Notes: generated from the letters alone by a model not told the origin. 64,000 nt of DNA from Roseovarius halotolerans (GCF_900172255.1 NZ_FWFU01000003.1:372001-436000), one strand, 5' to 3'; positions 8,403 through 19,147 are shown, counted from the stretch's first letter. Made by a program: numbers and translations.

Positions 8403-9326
8403 ATGACCACCACCCCCCGAGCGAAGAGCGCGGCAGCGCCGAAGACGACTGCCGCCAAGACGATCCAGCCCGCCGACAAGGTCGCCGAATTCCGGCAGGA
8501 ATTCGAAACCGGCGAATACCCCTACAAGGACAAGATGAGCCGGCGCAGCTATGAAAGCAGCAAGGCCAAGCTTCAGGCTGAGCTGCTCAAGGTTCAGCTA
8601 TGGGCGCAGGAGACCGGCGAGAAGTTCATCCTGATCTTCGAGGGGCGCGACGCGGCCGGCAAGGGCGGGACCATCAAGCGCTTCACCGAGCACCTGAACC
8701 CGCGACAGGCCCGCGTGGTGGCGCTCAACAAGCCCACCTGGGAAGAAAAGGGCCAGTGGTTCTTTCAACGCTATCTCGAGCACCTGCCGACCGTGGGCGA
8801 AATGGTGTTCTACGACCGGTCCTGGTATAACCGCGCCGGTGTGGAGCGGGTGATGGGCTTTTGCGAGCCTTGGGAATACCTTGAATTCATGCGCCAGACA
8901 CCTGAGCTGGAACGGATGCTGGTGCGCTCGGGCATCCGGCTCTACAAATACTGGTTCTCGGTCACGCAGGACGAACAGCGCCGCCGCTTCGAGGCACGCG
9001 CCACCGATCCGCTCAAGCAATGGAAGCTGAGCCCGATCGACAAGCAGAGCCTGGGCAAGTGGGACGACTATACCGAAGCCAAGGAAGCGATGTTCTTTTA
9101 CACCGATACCGCCGATGCGCCCTGGACGGTGGTCAAGTCGAACGACAAGAAACGTGCGCGCATCAATTGCATGCAGCATTTCCTGAGCTCGCTGGATTAT
9201 CCGGACAAGGACCCGAAGATCGCGCGGGCGCCCGATCCGCTGATCGTCTCGACGGCGCAGCATGTTCTGCACGGCTCGGAGCATATCTTGGGCAAGTCGC
9301 TGCATCCCGACACCCGCAAGACCTGA
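8403..9326 (+). CDS. ppk2: Polyphosphate kinase 2
   Basis: Encodes 307 residues from an ATG eight bases after GAAGGAG. It has the PPK2 P-loop (FEGRDAAGKGGTIKRF), the Walker B-like FYDRSWYNRAGVERVMGF and the lid segment with SVTQDEQRRRFEAR. PPK2 enzymes use polyphosphate to phosphorylate nucleoside diphosphates (or monophosphates in some classes); the single-domain length fits the ADP/GDP-using class I, though the class is inferred. A separate PPK1-PPX pair lies about 12 kb away, so synthesis, use and degradation of polyphosphate are all encoded in this window. The Ala/Thr/Lys-rich first 30 residues are probably flexible. Confidence 0.95.
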   Translation: MTTTPRAKSAAAPKTTAAKTIQPADKVAEFRQEFETGEYPYKDKMSRRSYESSKAKLQAELLKVQLWAQETGEKFILIFEGRDAAGKGGTIKRFTEHLNPRQARVVALNKPTWEEKGQWFFQRYLEHLPTVGEMVFYDRSWYNRAGVERVMGFCEPWEYLEFMRQTPELERMLVRSGIRLYKYWFSVTQDEQRRRFEARATDPLKQWKLSPIDKQSLGKWDDYTEAKEAMFFYTDTADAPWTVVKSNDKKRARINCMQHFLSSLDYPDKDPKIARAPDPLIVSTAQHVLHGSEHILGKSLHPDTRKT

Positions 9327-9405
9327 GCAAGGGCGCGAGGGCGGGCGGTCGCGCATACGCGCCGCGCGTCTTGCCCGGACGCCGGCATGGCCCTAAACCT
9401 GCGTC

Positions 9406-10065
9406 ATGATCCGCCGGTTGTGCCTGACACTTGCCTTTGTCCTCGCCCTTTTTCAGGGGCTGACAGCGTGCGCGCCCGCCGCGTTGGCGCATCCGCATGT
9501 CTTTGTCGATGTCACCCTGCGTTTCCTGCCCGACGAAGACGGGCGGCTGACCGGGGTCGAGGTCATCTGGCGCTATGACGATTTCTTCTCGCTGTTGCTG
9601 CTCGAGGATATGGGGCTCGACCCGGATGGCGACATGGAACTGAGCGGCGAGGAGCGCGCGGCGCTGAAAGGGTTTGACCTGGTCGATTGGCCCGAAGGCT
9701 TCGAGGGTGCGCTGTTTCTCGAGACCGGCGGCGAGGCGGTCGCGCTTGATCCGCCCGAGGCGCTGGATGCGGATATCGAGGACGGGCGCATCGTGACCCG
9801 CCACCTGCGCCGTTTCACGCCGTTTCGCCCCGCATCGCTGACCGTGCGCCCCTATGATCCGTCCTACTACGCGGCGCTGACGCTGCTTCGGGTGGGCGGT
9901 TTGCCGGATGGCTGCAAGACGCGCATCGAGGAGGCCGACAAGGATGCCGCCGACGCGATCGTCGCCGGGCTGGGTGGCGGCACGAATGAAACGCTGTTTG
10001 AAGAGGTCGAGGTGGGCATCCACTACGCCGACACGCTGGAGATCACATGCGCGCCATTATCCTGA
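9406..10065 (+). CDS. DUF1007-family periplasmic protein linked to metal transport
   Basis: Encodes 219 residues. An N-terminal signal peptide ([18 protein letters not shown]) leads to HPHVFVDV, the family's diagnostic start of the mature domain with a potential metal-binding His pair. An acidic EF-hand-like loop, [12 protein letters not shown], follows around residue 68. DUF1007 proteins are almost always next to NicO/RcnA-like transporters and are thought to help Ni or Co handling in the periplasm; the exact role is unknown. The 3' end overlaps the transporter gene by 19 bases, indicating translational coupling. Confidence 0.88.
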   Translation: MIRRLCLTLAFVLALFQGLTACAPAALAHPHVFVDVTLRFLPDEDGRLTGVEVIWRYDDFFSLLLLEDMGLDPDGDMELSGEERAALKGFDLVDWPEGFEGALFLETGGEAVALDPPEALDADIEDGRIVTRHLRRFTPFRPASLTVRPYDPSYYAALTLLRVGGLPDGCKTRIEEADKDAADAIVAGLGGGTNETLFEEVEVGIHYADTLEITCAPLS

Positions 10066-10994
10066 TCGCCGCACTGGGGCTGCTTGCGCTGGCGGTCTGG
10101 CTCTGGGGTCTGGGCGGTGCCGAGATCGTCACCCGCTGGGCCGCCGAAAGCCAGCGCGAGGTGCAGGAGGCGATGGCGGGCTACCTGCGTGCGTTGCGCA
10201 GCGGTGAGGGCGGCGCGCGCGCCGGGCTTTGGGCCTTGTGTTTCGCGTATGGGTTCTTTCACGCCGCCGGACCGGGACATGGCAAGCTGTTGATCGGCGG
10301 TTACGGGCTGGGCGCGGGGGTGCCGGTGCTGCGGCTGTCGGGGCTGGCGCTTGCGTCGAGCCTTGCGCAGGCGGCGACGGCGGTGATCCTGGTCTATGCG
10401 GGGGTGTTCGCGCTGGGGCTGACGCGACAGGCGATGGTGGGCGTGAGCGACCGCATCCTGGCCCCTGCCAGCCACGGCGCGATCGCGCTGGTGGGGCTGT
10501 GGCTGGTCTGGCGCGGCCTGCGGCGCTGGCGCGCAATGCGGCGCACGGACCAGAGCCACGACCACCATGGGCATGACCACGGGCATACGAGCGACGCCGA
10601 CGGGGTCTGTTCCGGCTGCGGCCATCGCCACGGCCCAACAGCCCAGGAGGCGGCGAGGGTTCACAGCCTGCGTGAGGCGCTGGCGCTGGTGGCGGCGGTG
10701 GCGATCCGGCCCTGCACCGGGGCGATCCTGTTGCTGATCCTGACATGGCGCATGGGGCTCGACATGGCGGGGATCGCCGGCGCCTTCATCATGGGACTGG
10801 GCACCGCCAGCGTGACCGTGGCCGTGGCCGTGGCCGCCGTGACACTGCGCAAGGGGGTCCTGGCACAGCTTGCCGGCATCGAAGGCAGTGCGGCGCGCGT
10901 GCTGCTGCCGCTTATCGAGATCGCCGCCGGGCTGATCGTGGCGGTTCTGGCGCTCGGGCTGATGCGCGGGGCGATTCTGGCCGCGCCGTTCTGA
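10047..10994 (+). CDS. NicO-family nickel/cobalt transporter (RcnA-like)
   Basis: Encodes 315 residues with about six to seven transmembrane helices. The conserved [11 protein letters not shown] motif lies near residue 75 and a His-rich cytoplasmic loop ([10 protein letters not shown], then CSGCGHRHG) around 170-200, both typical of NicO/RcnA permeases that move Ni2+ or Co2+. The direction of transport cannot be read from sequence; RcnA homologues are exporters while some NicO proteins supply cobalt for cobalamin. A B12-dependent methylmalonyl-CoA mutase occurs elsewhere in the window. Overlaps the DUF1007 gene by 19 bases. Confidence 0.9.
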   Translation: MRAIILIAALGLLALAVWLWGLGGAEIVTRWAAESQREVQEAMAGYLRALRSGEGGARAGLWALCFAYGFFHAAGPGHGKLLIGGYGLGAGVPVLRLSGLALASSLAQAATAVILVYAGVFALGLTRQAMVGVSDRILAPASHGAIALVGLWLVWRGLRRWRAMRRTDQSHDHHGHDHGHTSDADGVCSGCGHRHGPTAQEAARVHSLREALALVAAVAIRPCTGAILLLILTWRMGLDMAGIAGAFIMGLGTASVTVAVAVAAVTLRKGVLAQLAGIEGSAARVLLPLIEIAAGLIVAVLALGLMRGAILAAPF

Positions 10995-11070
10995 GGCGCG
11001 CGCCCGCCTGCCCGCACCTGTCACCCGGCTTTCACTTGCGCCTTTGCGCGCGTCGGCCTAAGGGCGTGGC

Positions 11071-12441
11071 ATGACGACGCGCCTTTCATATCGCCAGCAT
11101 CTTCGCGCGACGCTTGGGCTGGGCCTGCCGCTGATCGGCAGTCATGTGGCGCAATTCGCCATCACCCTGACCGATGCGCTGATGCTGGGCTGGTATTCGG
11201 TCGAGGCGCTGGCCGCCGAAGTGCTGGGCGGCACGCTGTTCTTCGTGCTGTTCATCATGGGATCCGGATTTGCCTGGGCGGTGATGCCGATGGTCGCCTC
11301 GGCGCGCGCCGCCGGGGACGAAACGCAGATCCGCCGGGTCACGCGGATGGGGGCCTGGGCGTCGATCCTGTTCGGGCTGGCGACCTTGCCGCTGATGGTG
11401 CTGTCGGCTCCGATCTTTCACGCGCTCGGGCAGGATGCGCGGATTTCGGAGCTGGCGGGACAATACCTGTCGATCATGGGCTGGGGCATCCTGCCCGCGC
11501 TGCTGGTGATGGTGCTGAAATCCTATCTTGCAGCGCTTGAACGCACACAGGTCGTGCTGTGGATCACGCTGGCGGCGGTGGGACTGAACGTGCTGGTGAA
11601 CCATGCGCTGATCTTCGGCAATTGGGGCCTGCCGGAACTGGGCGTGCGGGGCGCGGCGATCGCGTCGCTGACGGTCAACACCGCCTCGCTGATCGCGCTG
11701 GCGATCTATGCCGCGCTGGTGCAGCCCGATCATGCGCTCTTCCAGCGGGTCTGGCGCCCCGACCCCGAGGCGCTGGCGCAGGTGTTCCGGCTGGGCTGGC
11801 CGATCGGCATCACCAACCTGGCCGAGGTCGGGCTGTTCGCGGCCTCATCGGTGATGATGGGCTGGCTGGGGCCGCTGCCGCTGGCGGCGCATGGGATCGC
11901 GCTGCAGGTGACATCGGTAGTGTTCATGGTGCATCTGGGCCTGTCGAACGTGGCCACGGTGCGCGCCGGGCAGGCCTATGGGCGCGCTGACGCCGTGGCA
12001 TTGCGCGACGGGGCGGCGGTGGTGCTGGCAATGTCTGGCGTGGTCGCATTGGCGACGGTGGCGCTGTTCCTGAGCCTGCCGGAATGGCTGCTCGGTCTGT
12101 TCATGAGCCCGGACGAGCCGAGCCGCGCCAGTGTCATCGCCATCGGCACCGGGCTTTTGGCGGCGGCGGCGCTGTTTCAGCTGGTGGATGCGGGACAGGT
12201 GATGGCGCTTGGCCTGTTGCGCGGGGTGCAGGACACGCGGGTGCCGATGCTGATGGCGGCGCTGAGCTACTGGGTGATCGGAATCCCGGCAAGCTACCTC
12301 ATGGGGTTCACCTTCGGGATGGGCGGTGCGGGCATCTGGCTGGGGCTGGCGGTGGGGCTGGCCTGTGCGGCCGTGATGATGCTGGCGCGCTTCATGGCGT
12401 GGTCGGGACGCGCCGCTGCCGTTGGCACCGGCGAGCCCTGA
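11071..12441 (+). CDS. MATE-family multidrug efflux transporter
   Basis: Encodes 456 residues with about twelve transmembrane helices in two homologous bundles, beginning with the MATE signature region (GLPLIGSHVAQFAITLTDAL) and with the second bundle starting LGWPIGITNLAEVGLFAASS. This NorM/DinF-like family exports cationic drugs or metabolites using Na+ or H+ gradients; the substrate is unknown. The start ATG has a modest upstream AAGGG. It is convergent with the DUF4864 gene, only 10 bases apart. Confidence 0.92.
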   Translation: MTTRLSYRQHLRATLGLGLPLIGSHVAQFAITLTDALMLGWYSVEALAAEVLGGTLFFVLFIMGSGFAWAVMPMVASARAAGDETQIRRVTRMGAWASILFGLATLPLMVLSAPIFHALGQDARISELAGQYLSIMGWGILPALLVMVLKSYLAALERTQVVLWITLAAVGLNVLVNHALIFGNWGLPELGVRGAAIASLTVNTASLIALAIYAALVQPDHALFQRVWRPDPEALAQVFRLGWPIGITNLAEVGLFAASSVMMGWLGPLPLAAHGIALQVTSVVFMVHLGLSNVATVRAGQAYGRADAVALRDGAAVVLAMSGVVALATVALFLSLPEWLLGLFMSPDEPSRASVIAIGTGLLAAAALFQLVDAGQVMALGLLRGVQDTRVPMLMAALSYWVIGIPASYLMGFTFGMGGAGIWLGLAVGLACAAVMMLARFMAWSGRAAAVGTGEP

Positions 12442-12451
12442 GCACAGCGGC

Positions 12452-12877
12452 TCAGGCGGCGCCCGCGGCGGGCGCACGCAGCCGCACGCCGTCGATCTTC
12501 CAGCCCGATGCGCCCTCGATCATCTCGTATTCGAGGATATGCAGCGCCCCGTCCGCGTCGCGGACCATGACATTCTGGAAAAGCCGCCCGCCGCGTTCCT
12601 CGGTGGAAAGGAACGTCACCTCGGCGGGGCGCCAGACCATCGGATAGCCCAGCTGCACCATCTCGCCAAAGCGCTCGGGCGTGCCGAAAATCCGCTGGAT
12701 CGTCGGGCTGGCGTGATCGAAGGCGGCAACGACATCATCGGCCAGGAACGCATCGATCTGCGACGAGATCACATCGCGGATCGACTGACTGTCGGCCCGC
12801 GCCGCAGGCGTAAGGCCGAGCGCAACACCCGACACAAGAAGGAAAAGCGCGGCGATGGCAGGACGAAAACGGATCAT
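12452..12877 (-). CDS. DUF4864-family secreted protein
   Basis: Encodes 141 residues with a clear signal peptide (IAALFLLVSGVALGLTPAARA). The mature part, from DSQSIRDVISSQIDAFLADD through LEYEMIEGASGWKIDGVRL, has the NTF2-like layout seen in DUF4864 proteins. Function is unknown. It lies 74 bases downstream of two tandem cytochrome c genes on the same strand and may share their transcript. Confidence 0.85.
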   Translation of the reverse strand: MIRFRPAIAALFLLVSGVALGLTPAARADSQSIRDVISSQIDAFLADDVVAAFDHASPTIQRIFGTPERFGEMVQLGYPMVWRPAEVTFLSTEERGGRLFQNVMVRDADGALHILEYEMIEGASGWKIDGVRLRAPAAGAA

Positions 12878-12951
12878 GATGCATCTCCCTTGGACTGGTC
12901 CAGAGGTAGCGCCGCCGCCGCGCGTTTCAAATCAACCCGAAGCCAAGGGGT

Positions 12952-13362
12952 TCAGGGCTTCTGAACCGATTCGATATAGGCGATCAGGTCGGCGACCGGG
13001 GTGCTGGTCAGGATCGGCTGTCCGCTTTCGGTCTTGAGCGAAGCCTCGGACCCCTCGAAGAAATCGCCATAGACCGGCATTTCGCTGCCATGCGCCACCA
13101 GCGGGTCGCGCCCGTCGATACGCTTGACCACGCGGGCCATCGGGAAGGTTCCGCCATTGTCGGCCCTGAGCGCGGTGAGGTTGCTGGGTTGCACCGTCAG
13201 CACCGCACGCATCGGCCCGTGGCCGGTCGCCTGCGTCCCGTGGCAGGCAGCGCAGTAGCGGTCATAGATCGCCTCGCCGGTCGCGGCGTCACCCGCCGCG
13301 ATGGCCGCGCCGCCCGGCAGGATGGTGACGAGGAAGGCTGCCAGAATGGTTTTGCTGTTCAT
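12952..13362 (-). CDS. Secreted c-type cytochrome, class I
   Basis: Encodes 136 residues. A signal peptide (ILAAFLVTILPGGAAIAAG) is followed by one haem c motif, CAACH, in YDRYCAACHGTQATGHGPM and a likely distal Met ligand in GSEMPVYGDF. The product is a periplasmic monohaem electron carrier. It resembles the protein of the adjacent upstream gene in domain layout (CxxCH, then PSNLT, a GGTFP-type segment and MPxYG), suggesting tandem duplication. The redox partner is unknown. Confidence 0.92.
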   Translation of the reverse strand: MNSKTILAAFLVTILPGGAAIAAGDAATGEAIYDRYCAACHGTQATGHGPMRAVLTVQPSNLTALRADNGGTFPMARVVKRIDGRDPLVAHGSEMPVYGDFFEGSEASLKTESGQPILTSTPVADLIAYIESVQKP

Positions 13363-13380
13363 GATCGGTCTCCCTGGAAA

Positions 13381-13821
13381 TTATCCGGGCGCGGGCGCCT
13401 GGATCGTGGAAAGATAGGCCGAAAGATCAACCAGTGCACGCGGCGTTTTTATGGCCGCGCCGGTCTCGGGGTCACGCCAGGTCACGGTTCTGTCCGCGAA
13501 GAGCGGGCCATATTCGGGCATCACGTCGAACTGGCCGGGATAGCCGTGGATTCGCGAGATGACATCCTGCGCGGGGTATGTGCCGCCATTGCGCGCCGCG
13601 AGCTGCGTCAGGTCCGAGGGCGGGGTGTCGAGCATCGGCACGATCACCCCGTCGCCGCGCCCTGACCCGCCATGACAGCGCGCACAATAGACCACGTAGA
13701 GCCCCTGCCCCGTCAGCGCCGCGTCACCACCGCCCGTGCCCGTGGCGGTGCTGCCATCGGGCGCACAGGCCGCAAGTATCGGCATGCTCAGAAGCACGAA
13801 CAGTGGCAGGACAGCGCGCAT
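13381..13821 (-). CDS. Lipoprotein c-type cytochrome
   Basis: Encodes 146 residues from the ATG at 13821. The lipobox ILAAC predicts lipid anchoring at Cys19, unlike the soluble neighbour. The haem motif is CARCH in YVVYCARCHGGSGRGDG and a probable Met ligand is in FDVMPEYGPLF. It is paired with the next cytochrome gene 18 bases downstream. The two may pass electrons from a membrane-bound dehydrogenase to a terminal oxidase, but no partner enzyme is visible; the Ldh-type dehydrogenase upstream is NAD-dependent and so an unlikely donor. Confidence 0.9.
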   Translation of the reverse strand: MRAVLPLFVLLSMPILAACAPDGSTATGTGGGDAALTGQGLYVVYCARCHGGSGRGDGVIVPMLDTPPSDLTQLAARNGGTYPAQDVISRIHGYPGQFDVMPEYGPLFADRTVTWRDPETGAAIKTPRALVDLSAYLSTIQAPAPG

Positions 13822-13897
13822 CGGGTTTCCCTTGGCCAATCGCCCCCGATCCTGCCCAATGCGGGCGGCGCGCGCATTGATATGTATCAGCCGGATA

Positions 13898-14881
13898 TCA
13901 GGCGAACCCGGCCAGCGCGCGGGTCTGCTGCCAGATCGCATCCTCAAGCGTGACGGGGTCCTGCGCCTGCTTGCCCTGCCCCGGCATCCGCGCGCCTTCA
14001 TCCTCGGCGACGCCCGCGCCGACCGCAGCGAGCCGTTCAAAGAAAACGCCCGACACCTCGGGATCGAGCAACAGGTAATACTGCCCCAGATCATGCGGCT
14101 TGCCCTCGGGCGCCTTCAGGGGGGCCACATCGCGGCTGACCACGCCGCCTGTCATGCCCGCGGCCAGAAGCTCGGCCATCAGGCCGAACCCCCAGCCCTT
14201 GTAGCCGCCCATGCTGACCAGCGATCCGGCCAGCGCCGCTTCGGGGTCGGTGGTGGGGCGGCCCTCGGCATCGACGGCCCAGCCTTCGGGGATGCGTTCG
14301 CCCGCCGCCTTGGCCATCGTGATCTTGCCCAGTGCAACGGTGGTGGTGGACTGGTCGAACTGCATGGCGATTCCGCCTGCCCCGTCAGGCACCGAAAAGG
14401 CGATGGGATTGGTGCCGATCACCCGCGTCTTGCCGCCCGGCGGTGCCACGATGGGCGAGGCATTGGTCATCCCAAGCCCGATCAGCCCCGCACGGGCGAT
14501 CTGTTCGGTGAAATAGCCAAGCGAGGTGCAGGTATGCGCATGGCCCACGGCAAGGCTGGCGACACCGCATTCGCGCGCCGCCGTCACCGCCTGCGGCAGC
14601 GCGCGGGCAAAGGCGGGCTGTGCAAAGCCCATACGCGCATCGACCGCGACCACGCCGGGGCGCGGCTGGCTGACCTCAGGTGTCACATCGCCACGCACAC
14701 GGCCCGTTTCGAGCTGCTTGCAGTAGCTTTCAAGGTAATAGAGCCCGCAGATCCGGTTGCCGGTGCTTTCGGCCTTACGCACCGCATCGGCGACATGGGC
14801 GGCGATCCATTCAGCCGCGCCGTGGCGCATCAGCGCCGCCCGTGTCGTGCTTTCAATCTCGTCGAGGGTGACGGCAACCAT
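13898..14881 (-). CDS. Ldh-family (malate/L-lactate/ureidoglycolate-type) NAD(P)-dependent dehydrogenase
   Basis: Encodes 327 residues of the Ldh_2 fold, which lacks a classical Rossmann domain. Features are the start LDEIESTTRAALMRHG, the catalytic-region His in VGHAHTCTSLGYF, the cofactor/substrate segment TNASPIVAPPGGK, and the C-terminal GGYKGWGFGLMAELLA. Members oxidise L-2-hydroxy acids such as malate, sulfolactate or ureidoglycolate, or reduce cyclic imines (delta-1-piperideine-2-carboxylate); the substrate cannot be fixed here. It seems to be a stand-alone gene with 107 bases upstream to lolD. Confidence 0.88.
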   Translation of the reverse strand: MVAVTLDEIESTTRAALMRHGAAEWIAAHVADAVRKAESTGNRICGLYYLESYCKQLETGRVRGDVTPEVSQPRPGVVAVDARMGFAQPAFARALPQAVTAARECGVASLAVGHAHTCTSLGYFTEQIARAGLIGLGMTNASPIVAPPGGKTRVIGTNPIAFSVPDGAGGIAMQFDQSTTTVALGKITMAKAAGERIPEGWAVDAEGRPTTDPEAALAGSLVSMGGYKGWGFGLMAELLAAGMTGGVVSRDVAPLKAPEGKPHDLGQYYLLLDPEVSGVFFERLAAVGAGVAEDEGARMPGQGKQAQDPVTLEDAIWQQTRALAGFA

Positions 14882-14988
14882 GTCGATCTCCGGGCCTTGG
14901 GAAAGGTCGCGGCAGATTGATTGCCGGGGGGCCTCGGGTCAATTCAAACCTTCTGAAGCGCGGTTCAGCCGGGCCGAAACCCGTGCGC

Positions 14989-15670
<682 letters not shown>

Positions 15671-15678
<8 letters not shown>

Positions 15679-16978
15679 AGCGCAGCGCCTCCACCGGGTT
15701 CATCCGCGCAGCGCGGCGCGCAGGGAAGATCGTGACCACGAAGCTCAGTCCCAGCGACAGCGTCACCGCCGACATCACGTCACCCAGTTGCAGCTGCGCC
15801 GGGAGGTAATAGATGCCCCGGATCGACGGATCCCAGACCTGTCCGCCCATCATCATGTTCACGAAGCTGAAGATCGGATCGATATAGATCGCGAAAACAC
15901 AGCCCAGAGCCACCCCGGCGGCGGTGCCGATCAGCCCGGTGAAGGCGCCGCAGATGAAGAACACCCGCAGCACCGCGCCCTCGGTCAGGCCCATCGTGCG
16001 CAGGATGCCGATATCGCGGCCCTTGTTCTTGACCAGCATGATCAGCCCCGAGGTGATGTTCATCGCCGCGATCAGCACGAGGATCGAGAGGATGATGAAC
16101 ATCACGTTATCTTCGACCTCGAGCGCGCGCAGATAGCCGCCCGAGGCGTCGCGCCATGTCCAGACCTGCGCCCGGTCGCCAGCAGCGCCAAGCAGCCGGT
16201 CGCTCATGGCCTCGACCCGTTCCGGCTCGGTGACCATGACCTCAAGCTCATCGGCACGCCCTTCGCGGTTGAAAAAGCCCTGCGCCTCCTCGAAGGGCAG
16301 GTAGACGCGCACCTGGTCGATGTCATAGCGCCCTGCAGAGAAGATATAGACCACCTCGTAGGCGTTGATGCGCGGGGTGGTGCCGAAGGCGGTCTTGATC
16401 CCGTTGGGCGAGATCAGCTTGATGCGGTCCCCCAGATCGACATTGAGTTCCCGCGCCACGCCCGACCCGATGGCGATGCCCTGCTCGAACGCGCCGATAT
16501 CGCCGCGCGCGGTTTCGGGGTCCGCGATGCGCGGGATGGTGGCAAGATCCTCGGGGGCGATGCCGAACACCTGAACCCCGGCGTTGCGCTCGCGGGCATT
16601 GGCCATGACCTGCCCCTTGATCAGCGGCGCGACACGGGTCACACCATCGATGTCGCGCAGACGCGCGGCCATGTCCTGATAATCGGCAATGGTGCGGTCG
16701 AGGCGGCCGGTCTGTTCGTTGACCGCGCCCATGCTGTAGACGGTGACATGGGCGTTCGAGCCCAGGATCGTGTCGACCAGCTCGGCGCGAAAGCCCGAAC
16801 GCACAGCCAGCGTGGCCACCAGCGCAAAGACCGCGAGGGTGATGCCCACAAGGCTGATCCAGGTCATCACGCTGACGCCGCCCTCGGCCCGCTTGGCGCG
16901 CAGATAGCGCCATGCGATCATCCATTCAAAGGGCGCGAAGGGCGCTGGGACGGGTGTGCGACGCTCGGAGCCTGCCAC
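15671..16978 (-). CDS. lolC: Lipoprotein-releasing ABC transporter permease (LolC/E family)
   Basis: Encodes 435 residues from a GTG preceded by GAGG. TM1 begins near residue 37 ([20 protein letters not shown]), a large MacB-type periplasmic domain occupies roughly 60-280, and a C-terminal FtsX domain has three helices ([18 protein letters not shown] and later). Only one LolC/E gene is seen beside lolD, so the complex may be a homodimer or use a single hybrid subunit, as in many alphaproteobacteria. Likely in an operon with proS, DUF2937 and lolD. Confidence 0.94.
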
Positions 16979-17032
16979 GGGAAACCTCGGGTTTTCGTTT
17001 TGCGCGAACAGTGCGTTTTATCGGGGTCAGGG

Positions 17033-17557
17033 TCAAGGCCGCGCGCCCGGCGCAGCAGGCCTGCGGCGGCGCCCCGGACGCATCAAAGCGCCCAGACCGG
17101 CCAACGCCCCGCCGATGAGCCCGTAACCCAGCACGAACCCCGCCGCGCCAAAGCCGATGCCCGCACCGCTGACCGGCACTGCAGGGCGAAACTCGGCCCA
17201 GGCGGCGCGTGCGATCTCGGGGTCGCCGAAACGCCAGCTATTGAGCGCGAGGGCGCCCGGACCCGCGCCCCGCAGATGCGCCAGGTCGGCGCTCAATGCC
17301 GCGTGGCGCGCCAGAACCTCGCCCATGGACTGCGCGCGCGCCCGGCCCATGCGGCTGCCCCGGCGCAGATCCTCAAGCGCCGCCGCGCGGTCCAAGCCCA
17401 GCCCGGCGGCATCTGCGTCGAACCGTTCCACCACGTCGTCAAGCGCCTGCACCGCGCCGGCAAGGCGCTGTGTATATTGCTGCGCATATTCGGGAAACTG
17501 CGACAGCCCGGCCGCCCCGGCCAGGCCACCCGCCAGCGCGATAGCCCTGAAAAGCAT
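17033..17557 (-). CDS. DUF2937-family membrane protein
   Basis: Encodes 174 residues. An N-terminal hydrophobic segment (LFRAIALAGGLAGAAGLSQF) leads into FPEYAQQYTQRLAGAVQALDDVV, the hallmark of DUF2937, then an Ala-rich helical region and a C-terminal transmembrane helix (GFVLGYGLIGGALAGLGALM) with a basic Arg/Pro tail. Function is unknown. Located between proS and lolC, 44 and 54 bases away, so it probably belongs to the same transcription unit. Confidence 0.85.
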   Translation of the reverse strand: MLFRAIALAGGLAGAAGLSQFPEYAQQYTQRLAGAVQALDDVVERFDADAAGLGLDRAAALEDLRRGSRMGRARAQSMGEVLARHAALSADLAHLRGAGPGALALNSWRFGDPEIARAAWAEFRPAVPVSGAGIGFGAAGFVLGYGLIGGALAGLGALMRPGRRRRPAAPGARP

Positions 17558-17601
17558 CGTTTCTCTGTCCTGCCTCGTCTTTTTCGAGACAGTATAGCGG
17601 C

Positions 17602-18996
17602 TCAGAGCCAGGTGTGGAACGACCGTTTCGCCATCGGCTCGCTGCGCGGCGCGCCGTGATGGGGCGCATAGATCTGCGCTATCTTTTCAACGGCTTTCTC
17701 GGGTGGCAATTCTTCGCTTGCGCCCGTGCGGCGGCTGGTCAGTTCGACCACCCCGTTCTTGAGCCCGCGCGGCCCCACGGTGATCCGCCAAGGCAGGCCG
17801 ATCAGGTCCTGGGTCGCGAATTTGGCCCCTGCCCGGTCGTCGGTGTCGTCATAAAGCGGCTCGAGGCCCAGCGCCTCGACGGATTTGTAGATCGCCTCAC
17901 AGGCGGCGTCAGCCTCGGAATCGCCCTGCTTGAGATTGACGATCCCCACATGGAAGGGCGTAACCCCCTCGGGCCAGATGATCCCCTTGTCGTCATGGCT
18001 GGCTTCGATGATCGCGCCCACAAGGCGGCTGACGCCGATCCCGTGGCTGCCCATATGTACCGGCACCGGCTTGCCGTCCGGCCCCTGCACGGTGGCGCCC
18101 ATCGGTTCCGAATACTTGGTGCCGAAATAGAAGATCTGCCCGACTTCGATGCCCCGCCCCTCGCGGCGGCGGGCCTCGGGGACGCGTTCATGGAACACCG
18201 CCTCGTCATGGGTGTCGTCGGTGCGGGCATAGCGCGAGGTGAATTCCTCCATCACCGACTGGCAGGCGGCGACATCATCGTAGTCGATCTCGCGGTCGCC
18301 GAACCGCAGGTCTGTGATCTCGCTGTCATAGAACACGCCGGATTCGCCGGTCTCGGCCAGCACCAGGAATTCGTGGGTGTCGTCGCCGCCGATGGGGCCG
18401 CTTTCGGCGCGCATCGGGATCGCCTGAAGGCCCATGCGCTCATAGGTGCGCAGGTAGCTGACCAGGTGGCGGTTATAGGCATGCATCGCGTCTTCGCGCG
18501 TCAGGTCGAAATTGTAGCCGTCCTTCATCAGGAACTCGCGCCCCCGCATCACGCCGAAACGCGGGCGGATCTCGTCGCGGAACTTCCACTGGATGTGATA
18601 GAGCGTCAGCGGCAGTTCCTTGTAGCTGCCCACATGGCTGCGGAAAATGTCGGTGATCAGCTCTTCGTTGGTCGGCCCATAGAGCATGTCGCGCCCGTGC
18701 CGGTCGGTGATGCGCAGCATTTCCTCGCCGTAATCGTCATACCGCCCGCTTTCGCGCCAGAGGTCGGCCGATTGAAGCGTCGGCATCAGCATCGGGATGT
18801 GGCCAGCGCGGATCTGTTCCTCATGGACGATGTTTTCCAGCTTGCGCAGCACCTTGAAGCCCATCGGCAACCACGAGTAGTTCCCGGCGCTGGCCTGCTT
18901 GATCATGCCCGCGCGCAGCATCAAGCGATGGCTGGCGATCTGGGCTTCGGCGGGCGTTTCCTTGAGCACGGGCAGGAAGTAGCGGGACAGACGCAT
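17602..18996 (-). CDS. proS: Prolyl-tRNA synthetase
   Basis: Encodes 464 residues from the ATG at 18996, with AAGGTG eight bases upstream; an open frame extends further upstream without a ribosome binding site. Class II motifs are visible: motif 1 near [16 protein letters not shown], motif 2 ([25 protein letters not shown], seen in full in the sequence) and motif 3 ([16 protein letters not shown]). The editing insertion between motifs 2 and 3 is short or absent and a C-terminal anticodon-binding domain follows, matching the compact alphaproteobacterial ProRS type. It charges tRNA-Pro. Confidence 0.97.
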   Translation of the reverse strand: MRLSRYFLPVLKETPAEAQIASHRLMLRAGMIKQASAGNYSWLPMGFKVLRKLENIVHEEQIRAGHIPMLMPTLQSADLWRESGRYDDYGEEMLRITDRHGRDMLYGPTNEELITDIFRSHVGSYKELPLTLYHIQWKFRDEIRPRFGVMRGREFLMKDGYNFDLTREDAMHAYNRHLVSYLRTYERMGLQAIPMRAESGPIGGDDTHEFLVLAETGESGVFYDSEITDLRFGDREIDYDDVAACQSVMEEFTSRYARTDDTHDEAVFHERVPEARRREGRGIEVGQIFYFGTKYSEPMGATVQGPDGKPVPVHMGSHGIGVSRLVGAIIEASHDDKGIIWPEGVTPFHVGIVNLKQGDSEADAACEAIYKSVEALGLEPLYDDTDDRAGAKFATQDLIGLPWRITVGPRGLKNGVVELTSRRTGASEELPPEKAVEKIAQIYAPHHGAPRSEPMAKRSFHTWL

Positions 18997-19147
18997 TGCG
19001 GCGCACCTTGTGGCTGTTGGCGTTCGCCTCCCGTTTATGGCTTTGCAGGCGGGCAGACAAGCCGTCCCGCTGCTTTTTGGGCAAGCGCGCACTTGCAAGC
19101 GAGGCGCGCTTGGGCGATGTCTGACATGGAAGCAATCCGAGGCGCAC

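Noticed and set aside
9327..9405. Cobalamin or NiCo riboswitch before the DUF1007 gene
   Set aside because: Only 79 bases are available and no B12-box or four-way junction pattern was seen.
15788..17659. A 623-codon plus-strand frame across lolC
   Set aside because: Antisense shadow of the permease; no motifs and low-complexity Asp/His/Arg composition.
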